Source: Vogesella sp. XCS3 (GTDB lineage: Bacteria; Pseudomonadota; Gammaproteobacteria; Burkholderiales; Chromobacteriaceae). Taken from it: a DNA stretch of 64,000 nucleotides. Below the pieces are notes generated by a model. It ran no database searches and was not told the origin of the DNA. It worked only from the letters and a program-made list of their open reading frames with translations. Below, piece after piece: positions 8,703 through 17,417 of the stretch; position 1 is the stretch's first letter; each line of letters begins with the position of its first letter. The DNA lies in contig NZ_CP085530.1 of NCBI RefSeq assembly GCF_020616155.1, positions 3,616,501 to 3,680,500 on the forward strand. The letters are read 5' to 3'. Both the position numbers and the translations under genes were made by a program.

Positions 8703-9170
8703 CTAGCCGGGGGGCGGCATATCGTGTGGCGGCGGTGGCGACTGTAACACCTGGCGCACGATGCCGGCTTGCTGGCTGCTAAGGCTATCAAAAAATGCCA
8801 GCCACGCCGGGGATGGCTGCATGGCCGGTACCGCCAGGCTGGCAGCACGCAGCGCTTGCGACAGGCTCAGGCGGGTATCGGCCAGTTTTTCTTGCAGCCT
8901 GAAGCGGGCGTGTTGCAGGCCGCGTTGCTGGCTGGCTTGCTGGTTCAGGTCGTTCTGTTCTGCTTTCAGCCATAAAGACTGCTGGGCGTCGCTCAGCTGC
9001 AGTGCGGGCAAAGCGTCCTCCAGCATGATAGCCAATGGGGGCGGTGGCAGGTCGCGTGGCATCTCGTGCCGGGTGCCATGCGGTGGCGGGGGGGCGTCGT
9101 CGGCCCGGGCAGGCAGGCTGGTGCCTAGCGCCAGCAGGGCAGTGGCCAGCAGCAGTGTTGTCTTGTACAT
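8703..9170 (-). CDS. CpxP/Spy-like periplasmic protein
   Basis: A 155-residue exported protein: signal peptide at about 1-22 (MYKTTLLLATALLALGTSLP), then a His/Pro-rich stretch, then a helical region containing LQLSDAQQSLW, a relaxed form of the LTxxQ motif of Spy/CpxP/ZraP proteins, and Gln/Arg-rich helices. Family members act as periplasmic chaperones or metal-responsive modulators of a sensor kinase. AAGGAG lies eight bases before the ATG. It leads the operon with the regulator and kinase, which fits feedback on the sensor. Which stress or metal is sensed cannot be told. The extreme C-terminus repeats a HDMPPPG-like Pro/His tail. Confidence 0.75.
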   Translation of the reverse strand: MYKTTLLLATALLALGTSLPARADDAPPPPHGTRHEMPRDLPPPPLAIMLEDALPALQLSDAQQSLWLKAEQNDLNQQASQQRGLQHARFRLQEKLADTRLSLSQALRAASLAVPAMQPSPAWLAFFDSLSSQQAGIVRQVLQSPPPPHDMPPPG

Positions 9171-9247
9171 GATAGGGCTCCTTGATCGGTACGGCACGGG
9201 GCGGACGCTGGCAGTATCCGGCCAGGCTGTATCGCCGCCTTGTCCCC

Positions 9248-9269
9248 TTTGTAACAGCCCTGATACATG
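9248..9269. promoter_or_regulatory. Candidate operator upstream of CpxP-like/TCS operon
   Basis: TTTGTAAC, six bases, GATACATG, 78 bases ahead of the CpxP/Spy-like ATG. It matches in sequence and spacing the perfect inverted repeat at 6824-6845. The rest of the 9171-9390 divergent region shows no other clear signal. Confidence 0.5.
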
Positions 9270-9390
9270 GCCGCGCGCCGGGCGGGCAGCATGGCCGTAT
9301 TTGTCCTGTGCATGGCTTGTCATGGCATGGCGCAGGGCGGAATTGCCCAGCAGAATAGGCTCATCTTCACTGGCATACAGGTAACCCGCC

Positions 9391-9966
9391 ATGTCCGCTT
9401 CTGCCCTGATCGTGATTGATGTCCAGCAATCCTTCCTGCACCGCCCGTACTGGGACGAGCGCGAACTGCCGGCCTTCCGCCAGGCAGTACTGGCGCTGAT
9501 CGCCGGTGCGCGCGCCCGCGGTGTGCCAGTGGTATACGTGCTGCACGAAGACGGCGACGGCCCGTTTGCCGCCGCCAGCGGCCACGTGCAGCCGATGGAC
9601 TGGCTGCCGCCGGCGCCGGATGCCACCTTTACCAAACACGTACACAACGCCCTTACCGATACCGGCCTGCAGGCGTGGCTGGCGGCGCGCGGCATAAACC
9701 GCCTGATCGTCAGCGGCATCCGCACCGAGCAGTGCTGCGAAACCACCACCCGCGTGGGCAGTGACCTGGGCTTTGCCGTGGACTACGTCACCGAAGCCAC
9801 GCTGACTTTTGCCATGACCCACCCGCACAGCGGCCGCGTATACAGCGCCGACGACATCCGCCAGCGAACCGAGCTGGTGCTGGCCGGCCGTTTTGCCGAC
9901 ATCCATACCGTGGCCAGCGTGCTGGCGCGGCTGGACGCCGATGCGGCCAACCAGGCCACCCTCTGA
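9391..9966 (+). CDS. Isochorismatase-family cysteine hydrolase
   Basis: A 191-residue cytosolic hydrolase with the Asp-Lys-Cys triad of the family: D10 in LIVIDVQQ, K82 in FTKHVHN, and C115 in GIRTEQC, plus the preceding cis-peptide region. Length and motif order are typical. Substrates in this family range from isochorismate to nicotinamide and other amides; no siderophore, NAD or pyrimidine genes lie nearby, so the substrate is not assignable. The following DUF1272 gene begins 13 bases after the stop and is probably co-transcribed. The ribosome site is weak. Confidence 0.88.
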   Translation: MSASALIVIDVQQSFLHRPYWDERELPAFRQAVLALIAGARARGVPVVYVLHEDGDGPFAAASGHVQPMDWLPPAPDATFTKHVHNALTDTGLQAWLAARGINRLIVSGIRTEQCCETTTRVGSDLGFAVDYVTEATLTFAMTHPHSGRVYSADDIRQRTELVLAGRFADIHTVASVLARLDADAANQATL

Positions 9967-9979
9967 AAGGACACACACC

Positions 9980-10288
9980 ATGCTGCAACTACGCCCCAGC
10001 TGCGAACACTGCAACACGCCACTACCGCCCGACAGCCCAGACGCCCGCATCTGCAGCTACGAGTGCACGTTCTGCGCCCGCTGTGCCGAATCGGTGTTGC
10101 ACAACGTCTGCCCGAATTGCGGCGGCGGTTTCGCCCCACGCCCCATCCGCCCGGCGCGGCAGTGGGTTGGCCGCACCGGTTTGCCCGTGCATCCGGCCAC
10201 CCCCACCGTCACCTACCGGCCGGTGGATCTGGCCGCCCATGCCGCGCTGCTGGCGGCGCAGGGCGGGCTGCCGCCCACGCAGCGCTAG
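9980..10288 (+). CDS. DUF1272 zinc-binding protein
   Basis: A 102-residue protein whose first half is a cysteine-rich DUF1272 module: CEHCNTPLPPDS, ICSYECTFCARC and VCPNCGG supply at least eight cysteines, arranged to bind one or two zinc ions. The second half is basic and proline-rich with no recognised fold. AAAGGA stands nine bases ahead of the ATG. It follows the isochorismatase-like gene closely and contains a repeat copy at 10165. Function is unknown across the family. Confidence 0.85.
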   Translation: MLQLRPSCEHCNTPLPPDSPDARICSYECTFCARCAESVLHNVCPNCGGGFAPRPIRPARQWVGRTGLPVHPATPTVTYRPVDLAAHAALLAAQGGLPPTQR

Positions 10289-10403
10289 CGGCAGCTGTAT
10301 CCGGTAAATCGGAACGCACTGTTGCTGTCTGGCGCGTGCCGGCTGGCGTAAGCTCGATGTCATCATGCACCGGCCGCGTGCGGCCAACCTTGGGGAGCAA
10401 GCC

Positions 10404-11297
10404 ATGAACTGGCAAGACCGGCTGATCGCGCTGGCGATCGTTGCGGTATGGGGTTTCAACTTTGTGGTCATCAAATGGGGCGTGGCCGGCGTGCCACCGT
10501 TCCTGCTGGGGGCGCTGCGCTTTAGCGCCGCCGCCGGCCTGGGCCTGCTGTTTGTGCGCCGCCCCGCCATCCCGTGGCGCTGGCTTGCGCTGTACGGCCT
10601 CAGTGTGGGGCTGGGGCAGTTTGCCTGCCTGTTTACCGCCATCAAACTGGGCATGCCGGCCGGGCTGGCGTCCATCGTGCTGCAGTCGCAGGCGTTCTTT
10701 ACCCTGATCATCGGTATGTTATGGCTGGGCGAACGCTTTACGCCGTGGCAGCTGGCCGGCCTGCTGATCGGTAGCGCCGGGCTGTACCTGATCGGCGGCC
10801 TGGGTGCGGCCAACCTGCCGCTGGCCGGCTTTGTGCTGACGCTGTGCGGTGCCGCCAGCTGGGCGTTTTCCAACGTGGTGGTGCGCCGCATCGTGGCCGC
10901 CGGCTACCGGCCGGACATGCTGGGCCTGGTGGTGTGGAGCAGCCTGGTGCCCATCGTGCCGTTCTTTGCGCTGTCCGGCCTGTTTGAGGCGGACCGTATC
11001 GTGTGGGCACAGGTGGCCACGCCGCAAAGCCTGTTTGCCATTGCCTACCTGGCGCTGGTGGCCACGCTGTTCGGCTACGGCCAATGGAGCAAGCTGCTCA
11101 GCCGCCATGCGGCCAACGTGGTGGCGCCGTTTTCGCTGCTGGTGCCGTTTTTCGGCGTGCTGTCGGCGGCGCTGGTGCTGGGCGAGCGTCTCAGCTTCTG
11201 GCAGCTGGCCGGTGGCGCGCTGCTGCTGGGCGGGCTGGCGGTGAACGTGTTCGGCCCGCGCCTGCTGGCGCTGTGGCGCAAGCCGCAGCCGGCGTAA
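10404..11297 (+). CDS. eamA: EamA/DMT-family exporter
   Basis: A 297-residue inner-membrane protein with ten hydrophobic helices arranged as two EamA halves. The N-terminus (VWGFNFVVIKWG) and the blocks QFACLFTAIKLGMPAGLAS, SWAFSNVVVRRI and PFSLLVPFFGVLSAALVLGE align well with E. coli EamA, an exporter of O-acetylserine and cysteine. The ATG at 10404 has GGGGAG eight bases upstream; an earlier in-frame ATG has none. A repeat copy lies just before the ribosome site (10380-10389) and another in the gene. Substrate is inferred from similarity only. Confidence 0.85.
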   Translation: MNWQDRLIALAIVAVWGFNFVVIKWGVAGVPPFLLGALRFSAAAGLGLLFVRRPAIPWRWLALYGLSVGLGQFACLFTAIKLGMPAGLASIVLQSQAFFTLIIGMLWLGERFTPWQLAGLLIGSAGLYLIGGLGAANLPLAGFVLTLCGAASWAFSNVVVRRIVAAGYRPDMLGLVVWSSLVPIVPFFALSGLFEADRIVWAQVATPQSLFAIAYLALVATLFGYGQWSKLLSRHAANVVAPFSLLVPFFGVLSAALVLGERLSFWQLAGGALLLGGLAVNVFGPRLLALWRKPQPA

Positions 11298-12296
<999 letters not shown>

Positions 12297-12309
12297 CAAG
12301 GTTGGCCGC

Positions 12310-13251
12310 ATGAAAGACATCTACTTCCTGCTCACCCCGCGCTACCTGGCGCTGGACTTTGTCGGCCCGGCCGAGGCGTTTCGTATGGCGCAGGACGAGG
12401 GCGCGCCGTTTCGGCTGCACATTGCCGGCCCGGCCACGGAGTGCGTCTGCTCGCTGGGGCTGGTGTCGTGCATCGACCCGCTACCCGCAGCGGTGGCGGA
12501 CGGCAGCCTGGTGATCGTGGTGGGGACGGTAGATGAAGACGCCGATTACGCCACGCCCGAGGCGCAGCAGCTGGTGGCCTGGCTGCGCCAGCACATCCGC
12601 CCGCAGGTGGCGTTGGCCACCGTGTGTTCCGGCGCGCTGCTGGCCGGCATGGCCGGGCTGCTGGACGGCCGCGCCTGCACCACGCACCACAGCATTGTGG
12701 CCAAGCTGGCCGCCACCGCGCCGCGTGCGCGGGTGCTGGATAACCGCGTATTTGTGGAAGATGGCCACATCGCCACCTCGGCCGGCATTACCACCGGCAT
12801 GGACCTGGCGCTGGCACTGATCGAGCGCCATGCCGGGCCCGACGTGGCGGCGCGCGTGGCGCGGCGCATGGTGCTGTACAGCCGCCGCGCTGGCGACGAC
12901 GCCCAGCTATCGCCGTGGCTAGCCTTTCGCAACCACCTGCATCCGGCAGTACACCGCGCACAAGACGCCATCGCGCGCGACCCGGCGCAGCCGTGGCCCT
13001 TGGCCGCGCTGGCGGAGCGTGTGCACCTGAGCCCGCGCCACCTGACGCGGCTATTTCGCCAGCAAACCGGCGTCAGCATTGTGGAGTACCAGCAACGCTT
13101 GCGCGTGGCGGTGGTGCGCCAGCTATTGCAGCAGGGCATACCGGTAGAGCGCGCGGCCGAGGGCGCCGGTTTTGCCTCGGCACGCGATATGCGCCGGGTG
13201 TGGGCCAAGTTCGAGCCGCAGCTGCCGGGGCAGGTGGGCGGGCGTTTGTAA
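12310..13251 (+). CDS. GlxA-family transcriptional regulator (DJ-1/PfpI + AraC HTH)
   Basis: A 313-residue regulator combining an N-terminal DJ-1/PfpI-like domain (1-175, with the nucleophile-elbow block LATVCSGALLAGMAGLL) and a C-terminal AraC helix-turn-helix pair (about 215-305; LAERVHLSPRHLTRLFRQQTG and AAEGAGFASARDMRRVW). Proteins of this type sense small nitrogen or amine compounds or act without enzyme activity. The ATG directly follows a repeat copy whose AAGG can serve as ribosome site; a TTG further upstream is less likely. No obvious target operon adjoins it. Confidence 0.9.
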   Translation: MKDIYFLLTPRYLALDFVGPAEAFRMAQDEGAPFRLHIAGPATECVCSLGLVSCIDPLPAAVADGSLVIVVGTVDEDADYATPEAQQLVAWLRQHIRPQVALATVCSGALLAGMAGLLDGRACTTHHSIVAKLAATAPRARVLDNRVFVEDGHIATSAGITTGMDLALALIERHAGPDVAARVARRMVLYSRRAGDDAQLSPWLAFRNHLHPAVHRAQDAIARDPAQPWPLAALAERVHLSPRHLTRLFRQQTGVSIVEYQQRLRVAVVRQLLQQGIPVERAAEGAGFASARDMRRVWAKFEPQLPGQVGGRL

Positions 13252-13339
13252 GCTGCCTGTTACCTGCGGCCACAATCTGCCAACCCTTTGCCTGGTTCTG
13301 GCTGGCATGCTGGCGTGTTTGGCCAGACGGGAGCAGGGC

Positions 13340-13645
13340 ATGAGTTACAGCGGTATGGCAGTTGGCGGTAGCCAGATGTTGAAAGGCGTGGTCGGCTTGG
13401 GTAAAGGTGCCTACCACGTGGGCGAAGCGGTGGTCGATACGGTGACTGCCGATTTCGGCGAGGCGGCGCTTGATCTGGCAGAGGCTGGCATCGAGCTGGC
13501 CGGTGGCGCCTTCAACCTGGCTGCGGGGGCGGCGGAAACGGCGGTAGAGGCGGCCGAGGTGGTATACGAAACGGTGTCAACCACCGGCGAGAGCGTGGTC
13601 AATGGCCTGAAGGTAGCCGGTAACGTCATCGATATTTTTGCCTGA
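13340..13645 (+). CDS. Hypothetical Ala/Gly/Val-rich 101-residue protein
   Basis: No family recognised. The chain is low in complexity: GGSQMLKGVVGLGKGAYHVG, then repeated Ala-Glu-Ala and Ala-Gly stretches (AALDLAEAGIELAGGAFNLA, AAETAVEAAEVVYETV). It suggests long amphipathic helices, as in phasin-like, apolipoprotein-like or stress proteins; that is only a shape-based guess. AGGG and GGGAG precede the ATG at suitable spacing. It stands alone between the GlxA-type regulator and a convergent response regulator gene. Confidence 0.6.
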   Translation: MSYSGMAVGGSQMLKGVVGLGKGAYHVGEAVVDTVTADFGEAALDLAEAGIELAGGAFNLAAGAAETAVEAAEVVYETVSTTGESVVNGLKVAGNVIDIFA

Positions 13646-13664
13646 GCATGAGCAGGGTCAAGCA

Positions 13665-13690
13665 CAAGGCCTGCCGGCAGGCTGGCCTTG
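13665..13690. terminator. Hairpin between convergent genes
   Basis: CAAGGCC pairs with GGCCTTG around an inner CCTGCCGGCAGG palindrome, between the stops at 13645 (+) and 13704 (-). There is no long T tract, so terminator function in either direction is likely but not certain. Confidence 0.45.
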
Positions 13691-13703
13691 TTGCAGGCGA
13701 GGC

Positions 13704-14315
13704 TCAATCGCCAAACAGGCGCAGTTCGCGGGCGCGGTTGATCAGCTGCACTGCGTTGCTGGCGCCCAGCTTGCGTTGCAGGTTTTCACGGTGTTTGTCC
13801 ACGGTGCGTACCGACAGTGAAAAATGCGCGGCGATGTCGGCGTGCGGCCAACCCTGGCAGATCAGCTGCAGCACCTGGTACTCGCGGGCGGTGAGTGCCA
13901 CCTGGCTGTCCTGCATCAGCGCGCTGGCCGCCGGGCTGATCACGCGCTGGCCGGCCAGTACCCGTTGCAGAGCGGCCAGCATATCTGCCGCCGAGCCTTC
14001 TTTGAGTAGTAGGCCGTCGGCGCCGGCTTGTTGTACCTGGGCTAGCAGCTGCCCGCCGCGTTCTGCTGTCAGCATGACCAGGCGCAGGGCCGGGTAGCGC
14101 TGGCGCAGGTGTTGCAGCGTGGCCAGGGCATTGCCGCCGGGCATGTTGTAGTCCATCAGTACCAGCTGCGGTTCATGCTGTTGCACCAAGGGCAGCAGTG
14201 CGTCCAGCGTGCCGCACTCGGCCACTACCTGATATTCGGGCTGCATGCCCAGCAATAGCTTGAGGCCATCGCGAAAAATGGCGTGGTCGTCGGCTATGAT
14301 CACGGCTGAGCGCAT
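13704..14315 (-). CDS. NarL/LuxR-type response regulator
   Basis: A 203-residue regulator: receiver domain with D55 in LMDYNMPGG and K105-region LLKEGSAAD, and a LuxR helix-turn-helix at about 138-200 (LTAREYQVLQLICQGWPHADIA, then VRTVDKHRENLQRKLGASN). It is divergent from a histidine kinase gene only 15 bases away, which is the probable partner. No good ribosome site precedes the ATG. Confidence 0.92.
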   Translation of the reverse strand: MRSAVIIADDHAIFRDGLKLLLGMQPEYQVVAECGTLDALLPLVQQHEPQLVLMDYNMPGGNALATLQHLRQRYPALRLVMLTAERGGQLLAQVQQAGADGLLLKEGSAADMLAALQRVLAGQRVISPAASALMQDSQVALTAREYQVLQLICQGWPHADIAAHFSLSVRTVDKHRENLQRKLGASNAVQLINRARELRLFGD

Positions 14316-14330
14316 TTTTAACAGTTTTCC

Positions 14331-16202
14331 ATGAAATCAATACGCAGCATTGTAGGCAGCCTGGCGTTCCTGTTGCTAGTGCTCCTGTGGAGCCCGCCGC
14401 TATGGGCGCAGGCACATTACTGGCAAGACCAGGCCGGCCAGCTCAGTGAGACCCAGGCATGGCAGCAGGCGGCGCGCTGGCCTTTGCAGCTGCGCCAGCC
14501 GTGGCGCAGTGCGGCAGCTGACTGGGCATGGCGCCCCGTACTGGCGGCAGAGGCCGGCCCACAGCGGGTGCTGGTACTGGGGGTGCCCGATGTCCGTTTT
14601 GTACAGCTGTGGCACCGCCGCGCCGATGGTAGCGTGCGGCAGCTGATACGGCTGGGAGAAGGGGCAGCCTATACGGCACGGCCACTGCCGGCGCGCATGC
14701 TGGCGCTGCCGCTACCCGATACGCTGCAGGCGGGCGACAGCCTGCTGCTGCGCTATCGCACCCACGGCAATACCCCGCTGCAGCTGGATATCGCCCCGCG
14801 CTGGCAGTGGCAGGCCGGCCTGGCGGACAGCAATATGGCAAACGGCCTGCAGCTGGGGGTGCTGCTGGCCTTGATGGTGTTTGCCCTGCTGCAGTACTTG
14901 CTGGCGGGCGAGCGCACCTTGGCACTGTACGCCGCGCTGGCCGCGGCGATGATGGCCATGCTGCTGCAGCTGGAAGGCTATACCTTCGCCTGGCTGTGGC
15001 CGCAGGCCGGCAGCTGGAACCAACTGGCACCGCCCTTGCTGATGGGCGTGGTGCTGCTACTGCAGTCGCTGTTTGCCCTTAGCCTGTTTGGCGTGGCACG
15101 CAGCCATCACCGTTTGTACCTGGCGTATCTCGCCCAGCTGGGCTCGTTGCCCTTGGCAGGTTTTGCTTACTTTTACGCTGGGTGGCTGTGGCCGTCGCTG
15201 TTGTCGGCACTGGCGTATCTGGGCTTGATTCTCTACACGGGTGCTTACTACGGGCGCCGCGGTTCGCCGCTTGCCGTGCCGTTTCTGGCCGGCGCGCTGC
15301 TGAATGTGCTGTTGTCCAATGTGCTGTTTGGCTTGGTGCTCAGCGGCCTGGCCCTGCCGGTTTCGCCTTTTGCCTTGCCCAAGCTGGGTTATGCCGCCGA
15401 GGCGCTGTGTTTTGCGGTAGCGCTGGCGCGCAAGGTGCAGCTGCTGCAGCGCCGCGTGGCCGATAGCCGCCGCCGCCACGAGCAAGAGGCGCTACAGCTG
15501 GCGCAGGCCGAGGCCGCTACCGCTGCCGCCCGCCAGCAGGCACGGGCCAGCCAGCTGCAGTTGGCCGCTACGAGCCACGACCTGTCGCAGCCCTTGGCAT
15601 CGTTGCGGCTGGCGCTAGGGGCGCTGGCGCCGCTACCACAGGCGGCGCCGGTGCTGGCTCACGTGAACCGCACGCTGGATTACAGCGAAGCCTTGCTTGG
15701 TGGGCTGATTGCCGAGGCGCGCGGCCAACTGCAGGCGGTGCCGGCCAGCCTGCCCCTGGGGCCGTTGCTGGCGGATGCCTGCCAGCGCCACGCGCCGGCC
15801 GCCGCGCTCAAGGGGCTACGCCTGGTGTGCCACGACACCGCCTGGCATTACCCGGCGGCGCCGCTGCTACTGGGGCGCATTCTGGACAACCTGCTGGTGA
15901 ACGCTATCCGCTATACGCCGGCAGGCAGTGTGCTGCTGGGTGTGCGTTACCGGCCCGGTGCGCTGGTGATCGAGGTGCGCGATAGCGGCCCTGGTCTGGC
16001 TGCCGGCCAGCTGCAGCGCTTGCTGCAGCCGTTCCAGCGCGGTGAAGGGCAGGGCGGCGACGGCCACGGCCTGGGCTTGCACATCACCCGTTCGCTGTGC
16101 GAAGCAGCCGGTTATACGCTGGCAGTGCGCTCCACGCCCGGCAAGGGGGCGGTGTTTGCCGTGCAGATGCCGCTGGCAGCCGGCCAGGCCGCCACGGGCT
16201 GA
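14331..16202 (+). CDS. 7TM sensor histidine kinase, probable partner of NarL-type regulator
   Basis: A 623-residue kinase: signal peptide (1-26), a periplasmic DISMED2-like domain (to about 160), seven hydrophobic helices (about 175-370), a coiled stretch rich in Ala/Gln, HisKA with H416 in ATSHDLSQPLASLRLALG, and HATPase with N-box DNLLVNAIRY, G1 DSGPGLAAG and G2 GHGLGLHI. The layout parallels the kinase at 3348-5177 but the two differ in sequence. Only 15 bases separate it from the divergent regulator start and there is no clear ribosome site. Its last 91 bases overlap the antisense Rossmann-fold gene. Confidence 0.9.
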   Translation: MKSIRSIVGSLAFLLLVLLWSPPLWAQAHYWQDQAGQLSETQAWQQAARWPLQLRQPWRSAAADWAWRPVLAAEAGPQRVLVLGVPDVRFVQLWHRRADGSVRQLIRLGEGAAYTARPLPARMLALPLPDTLQAGDSLLLRYRTHGNTPLQLDIAPRWQWQAGLADSNMANGLQLGVLLALMVFALLQYLLAGERTLALYAALAAAMMAMLLQLEGYTFAWLWPQAGSWNQLAPPLLMGVVLLLQSLFALSLFGVARSHHRLYLAYLAQLGSLPLAGFAYFYAGWLWPSLLSALAYLGLILYTGAYYGRRGSPLAVPFLAGALLNVLLSNVLFGLVLSGLALPVSPFALPKLGYAAEALCFAVALARKVQLLQRRVADSRRRHEQEALQLAQAEAATAAARQQARASQLQLAATSHDLSQPLASLRLALGALAPLPQAAPVLAHVNRTLDYSEALLGGLIAEARGQLQAVPASLPLGPLLADACQRHAPAAALKGLRLVCHDTAWHYPAAPLLLGRILDNLLVNAIRYTPAGSVLLGVRYRPGALVIEVRDSGPGLAAGQLQRLLQPFQRGEGQGGDGHGLGLHITRSLCEAAGYTLAVRSTPGKGAVFAVQMPLAAGQAATG

Positions 16203-17281
16203 CCGAAACAGCGCGGCTCGGGCAGGCACAGGCCTATTTCGGCAAAAGCACTGTCTACGCACTGGCGGTTGGCCGCACTCACCTGAAACCAGTCGCGCCC
16301 GGCCAGCCAGCTAATGCCCAGGGTGTGGATGCTGTAATGCAGCGCCAGCGCCTCGCCAAAGCAGCCGAATACTACCCCGCGCGACAACATCAGCAAGCGC
16401 CAGGACAAGCTGCCCAGAATGTAATGCAGCTGCGCCGAGTAGGCGTTGCCGGCGTCCTGGCGGATAACGCGGGTACGGCAGCGCGCGTATTGCGCCATGT
16501 CCAGGTTGGCCGGCTCGGCCACGTCGATGACCGGCAGTTTTTTATCTGGCCGGCACAGCTGTGCTACGTCGTCGGCCTGCAGTCTGGCCGACTGGCTGTG
16601 GGTACACGCTACCACCGCGTCTACCTGGCCGATGTCGGCGATGCGGGTGTGCACGGCAATGCCGTGTTCGGCCTGCACCTGGGCCAGCGCGCTGGCGTTG
16701 CCGCCGTATCCCACTACCTCGTAGCCGGCGTCGCGTAGCGGCTGCAGGATGGCCGAGCCCAGAATGCCGTAAGGGCCGATCACCAGCACGCGGCCGTGAC
16801 CGGGGGCGATGGCGTGCGTTTGCAGCGCACGGAACACGTCGGCCAGCAGCATGTTGGCCGTACCGTTATCGCCAATGGTGAACAGCAGGTGCGGAAAGCG
16901 CGCCTTCAGTTCGGCACCGTCGCGGCCGAACAGCCGCTTGGTGGACGCCGCCAGCAGGATGACGCGGGCGCCGTTTTGTTCGGCCCACTCGGTGGCAGCG
17001 ATAAACTGCGCCTTGGCCAGGCGGCGGCCGTCGCGGCTCAGCATCTCTTCGGCGGTAACAAAAATGCCGCGCACACGGCCAGCGACCCCGCGCAGGTAGA
17101 TGCGCGGGCCGTTGGCGTGGCCCAGGCGCGGCGCACGGCCGCCAAAGAAGCGCTGCCGTTCGGCCTCGTCGCGCAGGTTGGTAATGAACACCACGTCTAC
17201 CGGCGGGCGGCCGGTCAGCATACGTGCCAGGGCACGCAGATCGCACAGCGCTACCATCAGGCGCCACAGATTGGCCAGCAT
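16112..17281 (-). CDS. Rossmann-fold oxidoreductase resembling long-chain acyl-ACP/aldehyde reductases
   Basis: A 389-residue protein. The central VLVIGPYGILGSAI is a nucleotide-binding glycine motif. Ahead of it, IAATEWAEQNGARVILLAASTKRLFG and FTIGDNGTANMLLADVF follow the layout seen in cyanobacterial acyl-ACP reductases (helical lead-in, a TK block, then GD.TA before the Rossmann fold). I therefore place it near that family with modest confidence; a catalytic cysteine was not verified (one candidate lies in VVACTHSQSAR). The ATG at 17281 has AGGAGA eight bases upstream. The 3' end runs 91 bases antisense into the kinase gene. Substrate unknown. Confidence 0.6.
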   Translation of the reverse strand: MLANLWRLMVALCDLRALARMLTGRPPVDVVFITNLRDEAERQRFFGGRAPRLGHANGPRIYLRGVAGRVRGIFVTAEEMLSRDGRRLAKAQFIAATEWAEQNGARVILLAASTKRLFGRDGAELKARFPHLLFTIGDNGTANMLLADVFRALQTHAIAPGHGRVLVIGPYGILGSAILQPLRDAGYEVVGYGGNASALAQVQAEHGIAVHTRIADIGQVDAVVACTHSQSARLQADDVAQLCRPDKKLPVIDVAEPANLDMAQYARCRTRVIRQDAGNAYSAQLHYILGSLSWRLLMLSRGVVFGCFGEALALHYSIHTLGISWLAGRDWFQVSAANRQCVDSAFAEIGLCLPEPRCFGQPVAAWPAASGICTANTAPLPGVERTASV

Positions 17282-17338
17282 GGCTTGTCTCCTGTTATTG
17301 AAATCAGCCACCATGCTAGGGCGGGCAGCGCCCATACT

Positions 17339-17360
17339 GAATACGCGGTGTCGCGTATTC
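17339..17360. promoter_or_regulatory. Inverted repeat in the rlmF / oxidoreductase divergent region
   Basis: Perfect 9-base arms GAATACGCG and CGCGTATTC separated by GTGT. It lies 58 bases from one start codon and 58 from the other, midway between divergent genes. Such symmetry suits a repressor operator. Confidence 0.5.
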
Positions 17361-17417
17361 TTCGCCCTGACCGTGCAAAGCACGTACAATCCGCCGATTG
17401 ATTTTGCGGTATCTGCC

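Noticed and set aside
16841-16850. Extra repeat copies such as GTTGGCCGT and GGTTGGCCGG
   Set aside because: They differ at the 3' end of the core and were not counted among the 37 exact copies.
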